From contig NZ_CP077941.1 of assembly GCF_019722725.1 (NCBI RefSeq), forward strand, positions 1,054,001 through 1,118,000: a DNA stretch of 64,000 nucleotides. Reading direction: 5' to 3'. Both the position numbers and the translations under genes were made by a program. The stretch is from Vreelandella profundi (GTDB taxonomy: Bacteria > Pseudomonadota > Gammaproteobacteria > Pseudomonadales > Halomonadaceae). Shown piece after piece: positions 8,906 to 17,020 of the stretch. Under the pieces are notes generated by a model that saw nothing but the letters and a program-made list of their open reading frames with translations, made no database searches and was not told the DNA's origin. How positions within the stretch are numbered: the first letter of the stretch is position 1; every line of letters begins with the position of its first letter.

Positions 8906-9466
8906 ATGGATGCACTTACGCTTCTTCACAAACGCAGCTCAATGGGCAAACTGGTTGAGCCGGCGCCCAGTGCCGAACAGCTCAGTGCCATTTATCAGGC
9001 GGCACTGCGCGCACCCGACCATAAAGAGCTGCGCCCCTGGCGCTTCATTGAATTCAGTGGGGAAGGGCGTGAGCGCCTAGGCGAGCTATTTGCCGAAGCA
9101 GAGTTTCAGGAAGACCCTAGCGCCGGCGACGAAGTTCTCAATTCGGCGCGTAAAAAGCCGATGCGCGCGCCGATGGTGATCGCCGTCATCGCAAAGGTCA
9201 CGCCAGAGCTCGATAAAGTACCTAAAATGGAGCAGGTGATTTCCGCAGGCTGCGCCGCCCACGGTATTTTGCTGGCCGCCCACGCACAGGGCTTAGGCGC
9301 TATGTGGCGCAGCGGGAAGTACGCGTTCGACTCGGTGGTACGCAAAGGCCTGAGCCTGAGTGAAGACGATGAGGTTGTCGCGTTCATCTATTTAGGCGCG
9401 CTAGGCGGTCGCCATAAGCCAGTGGCGGAGCATAGCGTTGCTGACTTTGTCGAGCGCTGGGATTAG
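8906..9466 (+). CDS. Nitroreductase family protein, YdjA-like
   Basis: A 186-residue FMN-dependent nitroreductase-fold protein, closely similar to E. coli YdjA. It shares the opening MDALTLL...R-S and the motif A-P-D-H-K followed by R-P-W-x-F, which binds FMN and nicotinamide. It also has M-x-Q-x-x-S-A-G-C-A and L-G-A-M-W-R-S-G. It would act as a homodimer with NAD(P)H; the natural substrate is unknown. I choose ATG 8906 because a GGGG-containing ribosome binding site lies 9 bases upstream. An in-frame TTG at 8876 has none and would add 10 residues absent from the family. Confidence 0.92.
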   Translation: MDALTLLHKRSSMGKLVEPAPSAEQLSAIYQAALRAPDHKELRPWRFIEFSGEGRERLGELFAEAEFQEDPSAGDEVLNSARKKPMRAPMVIAVIAKVTPELDKVPKMEQVISAGCAAHGILLAAHAQGLGAMWRSGKYAFDSVVRKGLSLSEDDEVVAFIYLGALGGRHKPVAEHSVADFVERWD

Positions 9467-9478
9467 GCAGGCGTCCCT

Positions 9479-9988
9479 ATGAAGCTATCCCGCCAAGCGG
9501 GCGTACCGCATCCGCGCCTGCCGCTGCCCAATGGTCAGCAGGAAGATCTCGCTGCCTTTCAGCAGTGGCTAGGCGAGGCGATCCCTATGGTGGGCGCGTT
9601 AGGCATCAGCGAAATGGCGCGCGAAGGTGATGCGCTCACCTGGCAGTTGGCACTGGAGCCTAACCTTAACGATAAAGGTACGGGTTTTGGCGGCGCGCTG
9701 ACGGCGCAAACCACGCTGCAAGGTTGGTGCTGGGTCACGCTATGGCTGCGCGAGCGCGGCATCGCGCGCGATGTGGTGGTGGCTGAGGCTAGCCAGCGCT
9801 TTCTTGCCCCGGTCGCGGATAACTATCGTTTAGTATGCACACCGCTTGAGCCCGAAGGCCCCGAGCAGCTTGCCAATAGGCTGGTCGAACGTGGTAAAGG
9901 GCGTATTGCACTGAGCCATCAGCTCTACTGTGGAGAAACGCTCTGCTTGGAAGCCAGCGGCAGCTACGCCGTGTTGCCGCAACGCTAA
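9479..9988 (+). CDS. YiiD C-terminal-like (hotdog) thioesterase family protein
   Basis: A 169-residue protein similar to the C-terminal thioesterase-type domain of E. coli YiiD (FabY). The characteristic N-D-K-G-T-G-F-G-G-A-L stretch (about 62-72) and following G-W-C-W are family hallmarks. There is no acetyltransferase domain, so it is the stand-alone form. Function is probably acyl-CoA or acyl-ACP thioester hydrolysis, but this is inference from fold only. It starts 12 bases after the nitroreductase gene. Confidence 0.8.
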   Translation: MKLSRQAGVPHPRLPLPNGQQEDLAAFQQWLGEAIPMVGALGISEMAREGDALTWQLALEPNLNDKGTGFGGALTAQTTLQGWCWVTLWLRERGIARDVVVAEASQRFLAPVADNYRLVCTPLEPEGPEQLANRLVERGKGRIALSHQLYCGETLCLEASGSYAVLPQR

Positions 9989-10016
9989 TCCATAGGCGCT
10001 CCAGGCCTGAAAAGGC

Positions 10017-10045
10017 TTGCTATTTCGCGGCTTAGACCATAGTAT
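10017..10045 (+). promoter_or_regulatory. Promoter of tRNA-Ser
   Basis: TTGCTA (10017-10022), a 17-base spacer and TAGTAT (10040-10045), followed by a GC-rich discriminator (GTGCGCC). It lies about 45 bases ahead of the tRNA-Ser gene. Confidence 0.6.
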
Positions 10046-10095
10046 GTGCGCCGTTCTGTTGAGAAAGGTTCAGCCTTTGAATGGAGCCAAAATGT

Positions 10096-10183
10096 GGAGA
10101 GGTGTCCGAGTGGTCGAAGGAGCACGCCTGGAAAGTGTGTAAGCCGCAAGGCTTCGAGGGTTCGAATCCCTCCCTCTCCGCCA
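10096..10183 (+). tRNA. tRNA-Ser(GGA)
   Basis: An 88-base class II tRNA with acceptor GGAGAGG/CCTCTCC, anticodon loop CTGGAAA (GGA), a long variable arm (AAGCCGCAAGGCTT region) and an encoded CCA. It has its own promoter and terminator. Confidence 0.98.
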
Positions 10184-10196
10184 CAGAATTTAGATT

Positions 10197-10222
10197 AAGC
10201 CGCTGATTTCAGCGGCTTTTTT
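10197..10222 (+). terminator. Terminator of tRNA-Ser
   Basis: A stem AGCCGCTGA/TCAGCGGCT with a short loop, followed by TTTTT, starting 14 bases after the tRNA 3' end. Confidence 0.9.
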
Positions 10223-10541
10223 GTTTCTTGAGTTTGACCGGCCCATACTTTAGTTTTGGCCCTCAACTGAGCAGAGTTGAACAATTTTGGACGCTGCACC
10301 ACTGTGAGCAAGTCCCTTTACTAGGCGTAAGCCGCCGCCGTCTTTTTTTCAGGCCCTGCATCAACTATTGTTTATTGGCTAATATTTTGAATTTAAAGAG
10401 CTTTTATCTAAAGTTTGGTGGGTCTGCTCAGTTTCGACGGATGCTTTTATTGACTTAGATTTTTCATCAATATCCCTGATCGTCTTCGAAAGAACATAAG
10501 GGAGTTCCCGCGTTCATTGCCACCAAATTTAGGTGGTGCTA
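10223..10541. other. Intergenic region without a convincing gene
   Basis: About 320 AT-richer bases between the tRNA-Ser terminator and the next gene. A 76-codon frame from a TTG (10228-10458) has no ribosome binding site and no recognisable protein features, so I do not call it. The promoter of the EEP-family gene should lie here, but no clear -35/-10 pair stands out. Confidence 0.5.
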
Positions 10542-11726
10542 ATGAGAGGTGCTATGTCTTTTAAAAGTCTTCTATCTTTTAAAGCTCCAATGTTTTTAAA
10601 GCTACTCTTATGGATCATCCGCTTGATGATGGTCTTTCTGGTAGTGGTGAGCCTACTGCCGTTGGTGCCTAGCGGTCAGTGGTGGATAAGGGTGTGGGAT
10701 TTCCCTCGCCTACAGTTGACCGTATTGCTGGTTTTGCCTCTATCGCTATTGGCAATACACGCGTGGCGAAGCCGACAATGTAAAGAACACAAAGCGTGGC
10801 TGGCTGTCATTGTGATGATTGCGGGCTGGCACGCGTGGCATATCTTGCCTTTCACGGCGGTATGGGCGACTGAAGTTCCAACCGCCCAAGCTGAGCCTGA
10901 CAGGCCTCATCCGACGCTGAAAGTACTCACCGCCAATGTCACCTTCGCTAACGACCACTATGCTGAAATACTAAACATGGTTGAGCAGGAAGATCCAGAT
11001 ATATTGCTGCTGATCGAAGTTGATAGTGCATTGAATGAGGGGCTAGCGTCACTTGATGAGGAGTACGCACACCGAGTTGGAGAAGTTCGTGAAGAGGGGC
11101 TTGGAATCGTGATGTGGTCGCGTATCCCGCTGCTGGAAAAAGGGGTTGAGCACTTGGTCTCTGAACGTCGACCTTCGGTCTTCGCGACCCTTGATATGCC
11201 AGAAGTCGGGCCAGTACGGTTCATTGGTGCTCATCCGGTTCCGCCAGGGCTACTGGAAAGAAATGCTGCTAACGACGATGAGGAGCGTCAGGACAGTCGT
11301 GAACGCGATGCTGAACTGATGCTGATTGCCCGGCATGTGCAAAAAGACCCGGACAACCGTTGGATCGTCGCAGGGGATTTTAATGACGTTGCGTGGTCTA
11401 GGACTACTAAGCTATTCGCTGAATTAAGCGATCTTAAGGATCCTCGGCGTGGTCGGCGCTTGTTGAGTACCTATCACGCTGAACGCCCCTGGTGGCGATA
11501 CCCGATTGACCACATGTTTGTTTCAGACGGTTTTCACCTGATTGATATTGACCGGGTTAGAGTCCAAGGCTCCGACCACTTCGGTATATTGACAACTCTG
11601 ACTGCTGCGCGGAAGGATCAGGCCAAGCCTGAAGCTTCTGAGGGGCAAGAGCAAGAGGCCGAAGAGATAGTCGAGGAGGGTGAAGCGGACGCCGCTGAGT
11701 CTGGTGCAGGCGTTTCTGAGCAGTAA
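10542..11726 (+). CDS. Membrane-anchored endonuclease/exonuclease/phosphatase (EEP) family protein
   Basis: About 394 residues. Three hydrophobic segments (about 20-45, 55-75 and 85-105) anchor it to the inner membrane. An EEP domain follows, probably periplasmic. The motifs seen are L-T-A-N-V near the domain start, L-I-E-V-D (metal-binding Glu), G-D-F-N-D (catalytic Asp/Asn), P-I-D-H-M-F and the closing S-D-H-F. The last ~40 residues are very acidic (Glu-rich) and probably disordered. The family includes nucleases, phosphodiesterases and lipid phosphatases; the substrate is not predictable. The start is uncertain: ATG 10542 (AGGTGG upstream), ATG 10554 (GAGGT upstream) or GTG 10533. Confidence 0.88.
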   Translation: MRGAMSFKSLLSFKAPMFLKLLLWIIRLMMVFLVVVSLLPLVPSGQWWIRVWDFPRLQLTVLLVLPLSLLAIHAWRSRQCKEHKAWLAVIVMIAGWHAWHILPFTAVWATEVPTAQAEPDRPHPTLKVLTANVTFANDHYAEILNMVEQEDPDILLLIEVDSALNEGLASLDEEYAHRVGEVREEGLGIVMWSRIPLLEKGVEHLVSERRPSVFATLDMPEVGPVRFIGAHPVPPGLLERNAANDDEERQDSRERDAELMLIARHVQKDPDNRWIVAGDFNDVAWSRTTKLFAELSDLKDPRRGRRLLSTYHAERPWWRYPIDHMFVSDGFHLIDIDRVRVQGSDHFGILTTLTAARKDQAKPEASEGQEQEAEEIVEEGEADAAESGAGVSEQ

Positions 11727-11782
11727 GGTTCAGCTCAAACCATTCCTTTACTTTGTAACACGCCATTCCTAAAGGAGTGTGC

Positions 11783-11848
11783 GTGAACAAAGAAGTCGAG
11801 AGCTGCTGCCAGCTTAGGTCTCTACAGCGTTCCAGTGCGGCTCTTTAA
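11783..11848 (+). CDS. Candidate 21-residue peptide
   Basis: A GTG-initiated frame of 21 codons ending in TAA. It has a very good ribosome binding site (AAAGGAG) five bases upstream. The peptide is polar with a Cys-Cys pair and a mixed-charge tail, and matches nothing I know. The ribosome binding site is the only evidence; it could be chance. Confidence 0.25.
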   Translation: MNKEVESCCQLRSLQRSSAAL

Positions 11849-11898
11849 CACCGTTACGCCACGGCGTGCCGGATGACGTAGAGTATTGAATTTATACA

Positions 11899-11939
11899 CT
11901 GGGCTTCAATGGCGAGATTCCATCGCCATTGAAGCCCAG
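11899..11939. repeat. Perfect 17-bp inverted repeat (hairpin)
   Basis: A 17-base arm (11899-11915) and its exact complement (11923-11939) flank a 7-base loop. No T-run follows on either strand, so it is not a standard intrinsic terminator. It begins 11 bases after the stop of the small minus-strand membrane peptide and may protect its mRNA 3' end. Confidence 0.75.
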
Positions 11940-11949
11940 CATGATTAAT

Positions 11950-12033
11950 TTAGAACGGCAGCCCACCGCTAAAGCCAACACCCAGCACGGCAACGAGAAC
12001 AACAACGATAACGACGATAGTAGTAGTAGACAT
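11950..12033 (-). CDS. 27-residue single-span membrane peptide
   Basis: A 27-codon gene: a short Ser/Thr start, a run of Ile, Val and Leu long enough to span a membrane (about residues 5-20), then a Gly-rich end finishing G-G-L-P-F. A textbook ribosome binding site (AAGGAAGAG) lies just ahead of the ATG, and a perfect 17-bp hairpin lies directly after the stop. Small hydrophobic proteins like this are usually missed by automated annotation. It has no charged residue, so it is probably an inner-membrane peptide or a subunit of a larger complex. The function is unknown. Confidence 0.6.
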   Translation of the reverse strand: MSTTTIVVIVVVLVAVLGVGFSGGLPF

Positions 12034-12143
12034 TTTCTCTTCCTTTGAGTAGTGAGCGTTGCTACAGCTTAGTCACAATTACGCTATTTCGCACGCTGGC
12101 GAAAGGGGCTGAGCAACTTTTCCATATTGGCAGCCTGAGCTGC

Positions 12144-12173
12144 AAAAACGCCCGGCAGTGGTACTGTCGGGCG
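12144..12173 (-). terminator. Terminator of the metallothionein gene
   Basis: On the minus strand an 11-bp stem with a 3-base loop (CGCCCGACAGT arm) is followed by TTTTT, 35 bases after the metallothionein stop. Confidence 0.8.
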
Positions 12174-12207
12174 CGGTTACAGTAGCAGAAAATGCTAAGT
12201 AGAAGGA

Positions 12208-12363
12208 TTATTTCCCGCACTTGCAGTTATGGCCACAGTCTTGAGAGCCATCAGCGTGGCCGGTGGCGCAGGATTCACAGCAGTACAGCTTTCCCTCTTT
12301 CTCAACGGGCTTGCTATCGATAGAACACGTACATTTCGGGCATGCGCACGTTTGTTCAGACAT
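12208..12363 (-). CDS. Bacterial metallothionein (SmtA/BmtA family)
   Basis: A 51-residue protein with ten cysteines at positions 6, 8, 11, 13, 28, 29, 32, 43, 47 and 49, plus His 36 and His 45. The layout C-A-C-P-K-C-x-C near the start, Y-C-C-E-x-C-A-x-G-H in the middle and C-G-H-N-C-K-C at the end aligns with Synechococcus SmtA. It should bind zinc, cadmium or copper(I) in a thiolate cluster. I start at ATG 12363, which has GGAGG seven bases upstream; longer in-frame starts add a non-homologous segment. No ArsR/SmtB repressor gene is adjacent, so regulation is not evident here. Confidence 0.93.
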   Translation of the reverse strand: MSEQTCACPKCTCSIDSKPVEKEGKLYCCESCATGHADGSQDCGHNCKCGK

Positions 12364-12447
12364 AATAAACCTCCAATGTTGACGATATAAGCGTAGACCA
12401 TTCCGTCGATATATCACCACGCTTTATGCGAACTCTCAGGACGTATG

Positions 12448-13221
12448 TTAAGCGCTAAGCGCGTTGCCCAGCCTGCCAAAATATTCGCCGAATGCGGTAT
12501 TAATATGGATCCTTTGCTCGCCCTGGGGGTAAAGCCCTTTGTCTGCCTCCGGCGACGCTTTTGTGCCTTTGACTAAGAAGTGATTGGTGATGGCAGCGTC
12601 CTGTATAAAAGCCTCGAAAGCGCGGGCACAAAGTTCCTCGGGCTTACTGTAATAGAGCTGGCCAAGCTGCTTGTCCATCTGCACCGAGCGTTTAAACAGT
12701 GTGCTTGGCTGGTCGCCTTCTGGTTGCAAAAGTACGGCCTTGAAGCAGCGCATTAGCAGCTGATTTAGCGAGTGGGGAACCGGCGTGGCTTCGGCTAGCC
12801 AGGCAGTCGAGGCGAACATGCTGGCGGGCGTGCCGCGAAAACATTTCTGGGCAATGTAGTGGTCGAAGGCATGAAACCACTCATGCGCAATACTGCCGGG
12901 CCCGGCATTTTTAGCGAGTGCAAAGCTGCGTTGGCTGGGGTCGTAGTGAGCAGAAACCCCAGGCCGGCCGCCACAGCCGTATTGTAAGGCTATGGAGCCG
13001 CGCAGCGAAATCAGTGTCTCTGGACCCTCTAGAATCAGCATTAGGTCGCACAGCGCATCGTGAAAGAGTTCCGCTGCCCGGTCGCGCTCAGCGCTAGTGA
13101 CCCAGCGGCCAATTTCAATGGATCGAAAATCGAACTGGCGCCGGATTAAGGCAAAGCTGCTGGCGCATTCAGGGCGGTGTGCTGGCCCATTGCGATAAAA
13201 ATCTCTCGCTTCAATGCTCAC
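12448..13221 (-). CDS. CLCA_X-like putative zinc metallopeptidase
   Basis: A 257-residue cytosolic-looking protein that I recognise as similar to proteins annotated CLCA_X in gammaproteobacteria. A G-R-x-G-V-S-A-H-Y segment (about 83-92) leads into the motif HEWFHAFDHY, an HExxH metallopeptidase signature with a likely further ligand nearby. A related segment occurs in large polyvalent (phage-type) proteins. A Cys-Ala-Arg-Ala-Phe-Glu-Ala-Phe stretch lies nearer the C-terminus. There is no signal peptide. The start is GTG 13221 with only a weak ribosome binding site. The biological role is unknown. Confidence 0.7.
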   Translation of the reverse strand: MSIEARDFYRNGPAHRPECASSFALIRRQFDFRSIEIGRWVTSAERDRAAELFHDALCDLMLILEGPETLISLRGSIALQYGCGGRPGVSAHYDPSQRSFALAKNAGPGSIAHEWFHAFDHYIAQKCFRGTPASMFASTAWLAEATPVPHSLNQLLMRCFKAVLLQPEGDQPSTLFKRSVQMDKQLGQLYYSKPEELCARAFEAFIQDAAITNHFLVKGTKASPEADKGLYPQGEQRIHINTAFGEYFGRLGNALSA

Positions 13222-13399
13222 GGCGTGCTCGCTGGTATGAAAAAATAATCACCGCGCTATGTTATCGCATTGGCGCATAGAAGCGCTAAGTGGCTATCTG
13301 CTTGTCGCTAGCAATATGGCTTGTAACTCAAGAACTGTGCCCCCAGTAATAGAGGTAGCAATCAACGCTGTTTCTCTACTCACTGTCAGGAGAACATGT

Positions 13400-14086
13400 A
13401 TGAGCAAACGTATTTTAATGGTGCTGACATCTCACGACCAGTTAGGTGATACCGGCAAGAAAACCGGCTTCTGGCTAGAAGAATTTGCTGCCCCTTATTA
13501 TGTGTTTAAAGACGCAGATGCTGAGGTAACTCTGGCCTCACCTAAAGGTGGGCAGCCGCCGCTGGACCCCACCAGTGATGCAGAAGATAGCCAAACCGAT
13601 GAAACGCGCCGCTTCAAACAGGATGAAAAGGCCAAGGCTGAGCTTGCCGCTACCCATCGTTTAAGCGGTATGAACGCCAATGACTTTGACGCGGTTTTCT
13701 ACCCAGGTGGCCACGGCCCGCTATGGGATCTCGTCGATGATCCTAATTCTATTCGTCTGATCGAAACGTTTATTGCCCAAGGCAAGCCGGTGGCATCGGT
13801 ATGCCATGCGCCGATTGTGCTGGTGAATGCCAAAAACAGCGCAGGCGAGCCGCTGGTTAAAGGCCGTCAGGTAACGGGCTTTACGAACGGCGAAGAAGAA
13901 GCCGTTGGCTTAACCAATGTCGTGCCGCATCTCGTCGAAGATGCTCTGCAAAAATGCGGAGGCATTTACAGCAAGGCGGATGATTTCACCCCCTACGTGC
14001 GTGAAGATGGTCAACTGATCACGGGCCAAAACCCACCTTCTTCTGCGCTCACGGCTGAGACACTGATGGCGTGGCTGGCGCGGTAA
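13400..14086 (+). CDS. DJ-1/PfpI (type 1 glutamine amidotransferase-like) family protein
   Basis: A 228-residue protein of the DJ-1/PfpI superfamily, most like the Hsp31-type branch. The nucleophile is C135 in S-V-C-H-A-P, with H136 following it. E27 in the F-W-L-E-E-F segment completes the expected triad. Y-P-G-G-H-G-P-L-W-D precedes the nucleophile elbow. Relatives act as glyoxalase III, as chaperones or as deglycase-like enzymes, and sequence alone does not decide between these. ATG 13400 follows AGGAG by seven bases, so the longer in-frame extension to 13259 is not used. Confidence 0.9.
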   Translation: MSKRILMVLTSHDQLGDTGKKTGFWLEEFAAPYYVFKDADAEVTLASPKGGQPPLDPTSDAEDSQTDETRRFKQDEKAKAELAATHRLSGMNANDFDAVFYPGGHGPLWDLVDDPNSIRLIETFIAQGKPVASVCHAPIVLVNAKNSAGEPLVKGRQVTGFTNGEEEAVGLTNVVPHLVEDALQKCGGIYSKADDFTPYVREDGQLITGQNPPSSALTAETLMAWLAR

Positions 14087-14112
14087 TCAGCACGATGTGT
14101 ATATAAAGCGAA

Positions 14113-14145
14113 AACAGCGGCGGGCATTGCCCACCGCTGTTTTTT
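14113..14145 (+). terminator. Terminator of the DJ-1/PfpI gene
   Basis: A 13-position stem with a single C/A mismatch and a 3-base loop (AACAGCGG and CCGCTGTT arms), followed by TTTTTT. Confidence 0.85.
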
Positions 14146-14310
14146 AACTACCGGCTGGCCGGCCAGGAAAGAGGATGAGCTCACGCTCATTGCCAACCGG
14201 TAAACGAGACCGATCATGCTCGAAGTTGCCTTTGATTCAGGCCTCTTTGGCAGCGTCTAACCGCTGGCGAGATGATGCGACGAAGCTTCACGAAATATAG
14301 CGCGGGCCTG

Positions 14311-15099
14311 TTAAAAATTATAATTGAGAGATAAGCCGGTCACCGTTTGCCAATCGCTGCCTAGCTCATCCACGATAGGGCTGTCGGATGCGCTGCCCGT
14401 GAGGTAGCTCGTTCCCACGAAACCTGTTGCCGACCATTCTGGTGTTAACGCGTAAGTCAGGCTGCTGCTTACACCAAGCCGCCAGTATCCGTCGTCAGGA
14501 TTGTATTGGGCAATGCCGCTGCGCAGGCTGTCGCGTGCTGAAACGCCGAACATATACTCTGTCCATTTTTCGTTTGAGTAATGAACGCTTGGCGATAAAG
14601 AGAAAAAGAGGCGCTCACTGAGCGGAGTACGCCAAGCCGCTGCTATTTCAAACTCAGCGCCATCCACATCACCGGTGAACGGCGTGCTAGCTGCTACGCT
14701 GTATTGCCATTCTCTTTGCTCATAGCCAACGCGAAGCCCTAGCGTTGCACCGCCATCTACTTCTTCGAAAGCGCTGATATCACCTTTGTTGTCACGCCCA
14801 AAGGTGTAGCCAACAAAAGGCGATACGGTCCAGCCGCCATCACGAATAGCGTGCCATTCAATGCCAGAGCGCGGATTGATGGTGAAGGTCTCGCCATAGG
14901 TGAGATTTACCGATGGCCATAGCTTTGTGTCGTAGTCGTCGCTGCCTAAGTAATCAGGCGTGTAGAGCACGCCAGCGCCAATACTTCCTTCCCAACTATC
15001 TGCCGAGACAATCGGCGAAATAGCCAAGCCAATCACGGCGGCAGACAACCAAGTATATTGAGTCACGGGTATCATCCTTGTAGGTAGCGAAACGTGCAT
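14311..15099 (-). CDS. MipA/OmpV family outer-membrane protein
   Basis: A 262-residue precursor. An N-terminal hydrophobic segment (W-L-S-A-A-V-I-G-L-A) ending in V-S-A before D-S-W is a plausible signal peptide. The mature part shows alternating aromatic/polar beta strands. The motif Y-x-G-S-D-D-Y-D and the aromatic C-terminus ending in Y-N-F are typical of MipA/OmpV barrels. Members have been linked to murein-synthesis scaffolding, and others to antibiotic or osmotic response. The start is uncertain: ATG 15099 gives an Arg in the n-region; ATG 15075 and GTG 15066 are alternatives, the GTG having the best-spaced AAGGA. Confidence 0.88.
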   Translation of the reverse strand: MHVSLPTRMIPVTQYTWLSAAVIGLAISPIVSADSWEGSIGAGVLYTPDYLGSDDYDTKLWPSVNLTYGETFTINPRSGIEWHAIRDGGWTVSPFVGYTFGRDNKGDISAFEEVDGGATLGLRVGYEQREWQYSVAASTPFTGDVDGAEFEIAAAWRTPLSERLFFSLSPSVHYSNEKWTEYMFGVSARDSLRSGIAQYNPDDGYWRLGVSSSLTYALTPEWSATGFVGTSYLTGSASDSPIVDELGSDWQTVTGLSLNYNF

Positions 15100-15334
15100 G
15101 ATTGTATGTTTTTGGTTGGAAAGTTGGCAAGTTGCTTGTTCTAATTTTAAATCTTTCAACCGTCATTTATTTTCGACTGCATATCACAGGTTAGATAAAT
15201 CCATGGGTATAAGGCGCATTGTGGCCTTCAAGAACAGGGACGTGGCAACAGGGAAGATAAGGCTAGGAATGCTTTAAGTACTCATGGAAGCACAAACAGG
15301 ACGTTTGTGAAGAAGTATCATGGAAGGTTTAATA
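15100..15334. other. Intergenic region upstream of mipA-like gene
   Basis: About 235 bases between the start of the MipA/OmpV gene and the DASS terminator. A frame for a 24-residue basic peptide (ATG 15203) has only a weak ribosome binding site. Nothing else is convincing. Confidence 0.4.
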
Positions 15335-15369
15335 AAGCCCCGGCCAAGGAATGGCCGGGGCTTCTTTTT
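15335..15369. terminator. Bidirectional terminator
   Basis: A perfect 12-bp stem (AAGCCCCGGCCA arm) with a 5-base loop. CTTTTT follows on the plus strand and TTTATT on the minus strand. It would end the DASS transporter transcript, whose stop is 28 bases away on the minus strand. Confidence 0.85.
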
Positions 15370-15396
15370 GTGTGCAATCTTAAACTGCTTTATGGA

Positions 15397-16854
15397 TTAA
15401 GACGGCATAGGGAGCAGCAACGGCATAATAAAGTAAACAAATAGTGTGATGATAATAGCGCTAACGATATTCATCGCAAAGCCTGCTTTTGCCATTTCCT
15501 TAATCGAAATTCGCCCGCTGGAGAAAACGGCAGCGTTAGGTGGCGTGGAAATCGGCATCATAAAAGCGCAGGTGGTTGCCAGAGCAACGGCCACCATTAG
15601 GCCCAGCGGATTGCCTGTGGTAATCGCGGCAGCCATTCCCGCCGTAATAGGCAGCGCCATATTGGCCGTTGCGGTGTTAGAGATGATTTCGGTGAGGAAC
15701 AGCATCAGCAGCACCATAAAGAGAATTAGCACGAAGTAATTAACCCCGTCCAGTACCTCCAGCTGTTGACTGATCCAGCCCGTTAAGTCGCTCGCACTGA
15801 AGGCGGCGGCGAGCGTCATACCACCGCCCCAAAGTATAAACAGCCCCCACGGCAGGCGTGCCATATCATCCCACACTAACAGGCTACGTTTTTCGCTGTG
15901 GGCTGGGATAATAAATAGTGCCACGGCCGCGATAACTGCAATTAATGTATCGTTTAGCGGTAGATCAAAGAAGGGCGCTAACCAACCCCTTAACGCCCAT
16001 GCGAGTGCGGTGGTGACAAACACCGCCAGTACGCGCTTTTCTTCGGGCCCCATGGGGCCAAGTGCTTTTAACTCTTCGGCAACGAAGTTAACTTCTAAGC
16101 GCGTATTGGGAACCTTGGCATAAATGTGGGTGAGATAGACGTACAAGATGACGAGCATGATCAGAGTGAGAGGCAGTGCAAAAATCATCCAATCTAAAAA
16201 GCTAATTTCAACCCCGTCAAAAAATTGCGGGATCATGGCGACCACAATAGCATTGGGCACTGAGCCAATAATCGTTGCCAGGCCACCAATGGAGGCTGAG
16301 TAAGCAACGGTAAGTAGCAGCACGCGTGCAAACGAATCGCGCTGCTTGCCATCGAACTGATCGCGCTCATCCAGCTCTCCGAGCAGGGCAATGGCTATCG
16401 GTAGCATCATTAATGCCGTGGCGGCATTTGAAATCCACATGGAAAGAAAGGCTGAGGCGATCATCACGCCGAGCACAATGCTACGCAGGCTATTGCCGAT
16501 ACGGCTAACGATATTCAGTGCAATGCGGCGATGTAAATTCCAACGCTCAATGGCAATGGCCAGTATAAAACCACCCATGTACATATAGATAACCGGGTTT
16601 GCGTAGCCGACCACGGTGTCATCGAGTGTCATCACGCCGCTTAGCGGCAAAATAATCATGGGTAAAAACGAGGTGACTGGAATCGGTACGGGTTCCGTTA
16701 CCCACCACACGGCCATCCAGACGGTTAGGCCAAGTACCAGGCGTGGCGCCGGGTCGATAAGTGTGGCGGGCATGAGTAGCTGTACCAGTATGCACAGCAG
16801 TGGCCCGGCCAGCAGGGGCGTCCAATGGCGCCAGCCTTGCGATGAAACTCCCAT
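15397..16854 (-). CDS. DASS/SLC13 family sodium-coupled carboxylate transporter
   Basis: A 485-residue inner-membrane protein with about 11-12 hydrophobic segments. It has the two family signatures: S-N-A-A-T in the first repeat (about residue 142) and S-N-T-A-T in the second (about 391), each part of a Na+/carboxylate site. It has the conserved W-W-x-T-E-P-V-P-x-P-x-T stretch near residue 50. Substrates in this family are C4-dicarboxylates, citrate or sulfate; with no catabolic neighbour the substrate stays open. A GGAG ribosome binding site precedes the ATG. Confidence 0.93.
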   Translation of the reverse strand: MGVSSQGWRHWTPLLAGPLLCILVQLLMPATLIDPAPRLVLGLTVWMAVWWVTEPVPIPVTSFLPMIILPLSGVMTLDDTVVGYANPVIYMYMGGFILAIAIERWNLHRRIALNIVSRIGNSLRSIVLGVMIASAFLSMWISNAATALMMLPIAIALLGELDERDQFDGKQRDSFARVLLLTVAYSASIGGLATIIGSVPNAIVVAMIPQFFDGVEISFLDWMIFALPLTLIMLVILYVYLTHIYAKVPNTRLEVNFVAEELKALGPMGPEEKRVLAVFVTTALAWALRGWLAPFFDLPLNDTLIAVIAAVALFIIPAHSEKRSLLVWDDMARLPWGLFILWGGGMTLAAAFSASDLTGWISQQLEVLDGVNYFVLILFMVLLMLFLTEIISNTATANMALPITAGMAAAITTGNPLGLMVAVALATTCAFMMPISTPPNAAVFSSGRISIKEMAKAGFAMNIVSAIIITLFVYFIMPLLLPMPS

Positions 16855-17020
16855 TTATTAACTCCATTGATAAGCAATAATGTGTAAGTACTGGCTAATT
16901 AACGGAGGGAATCCTACCACTTTCGTTTATTGAACGTTGGTCGTAAGAATGCAACTTTAGTAGTGGTCGGAAGGTGAGGAAAGACGTAGTACTGAGTAGC
17001 GACGGGATGAGCTTAATCAA

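Noticed and set aside
10228..10458. 76-codon plus-strand frame after tRNA-Ser
   Set aside because: TTG start, no ribosome binding site and no protein-like pattern.
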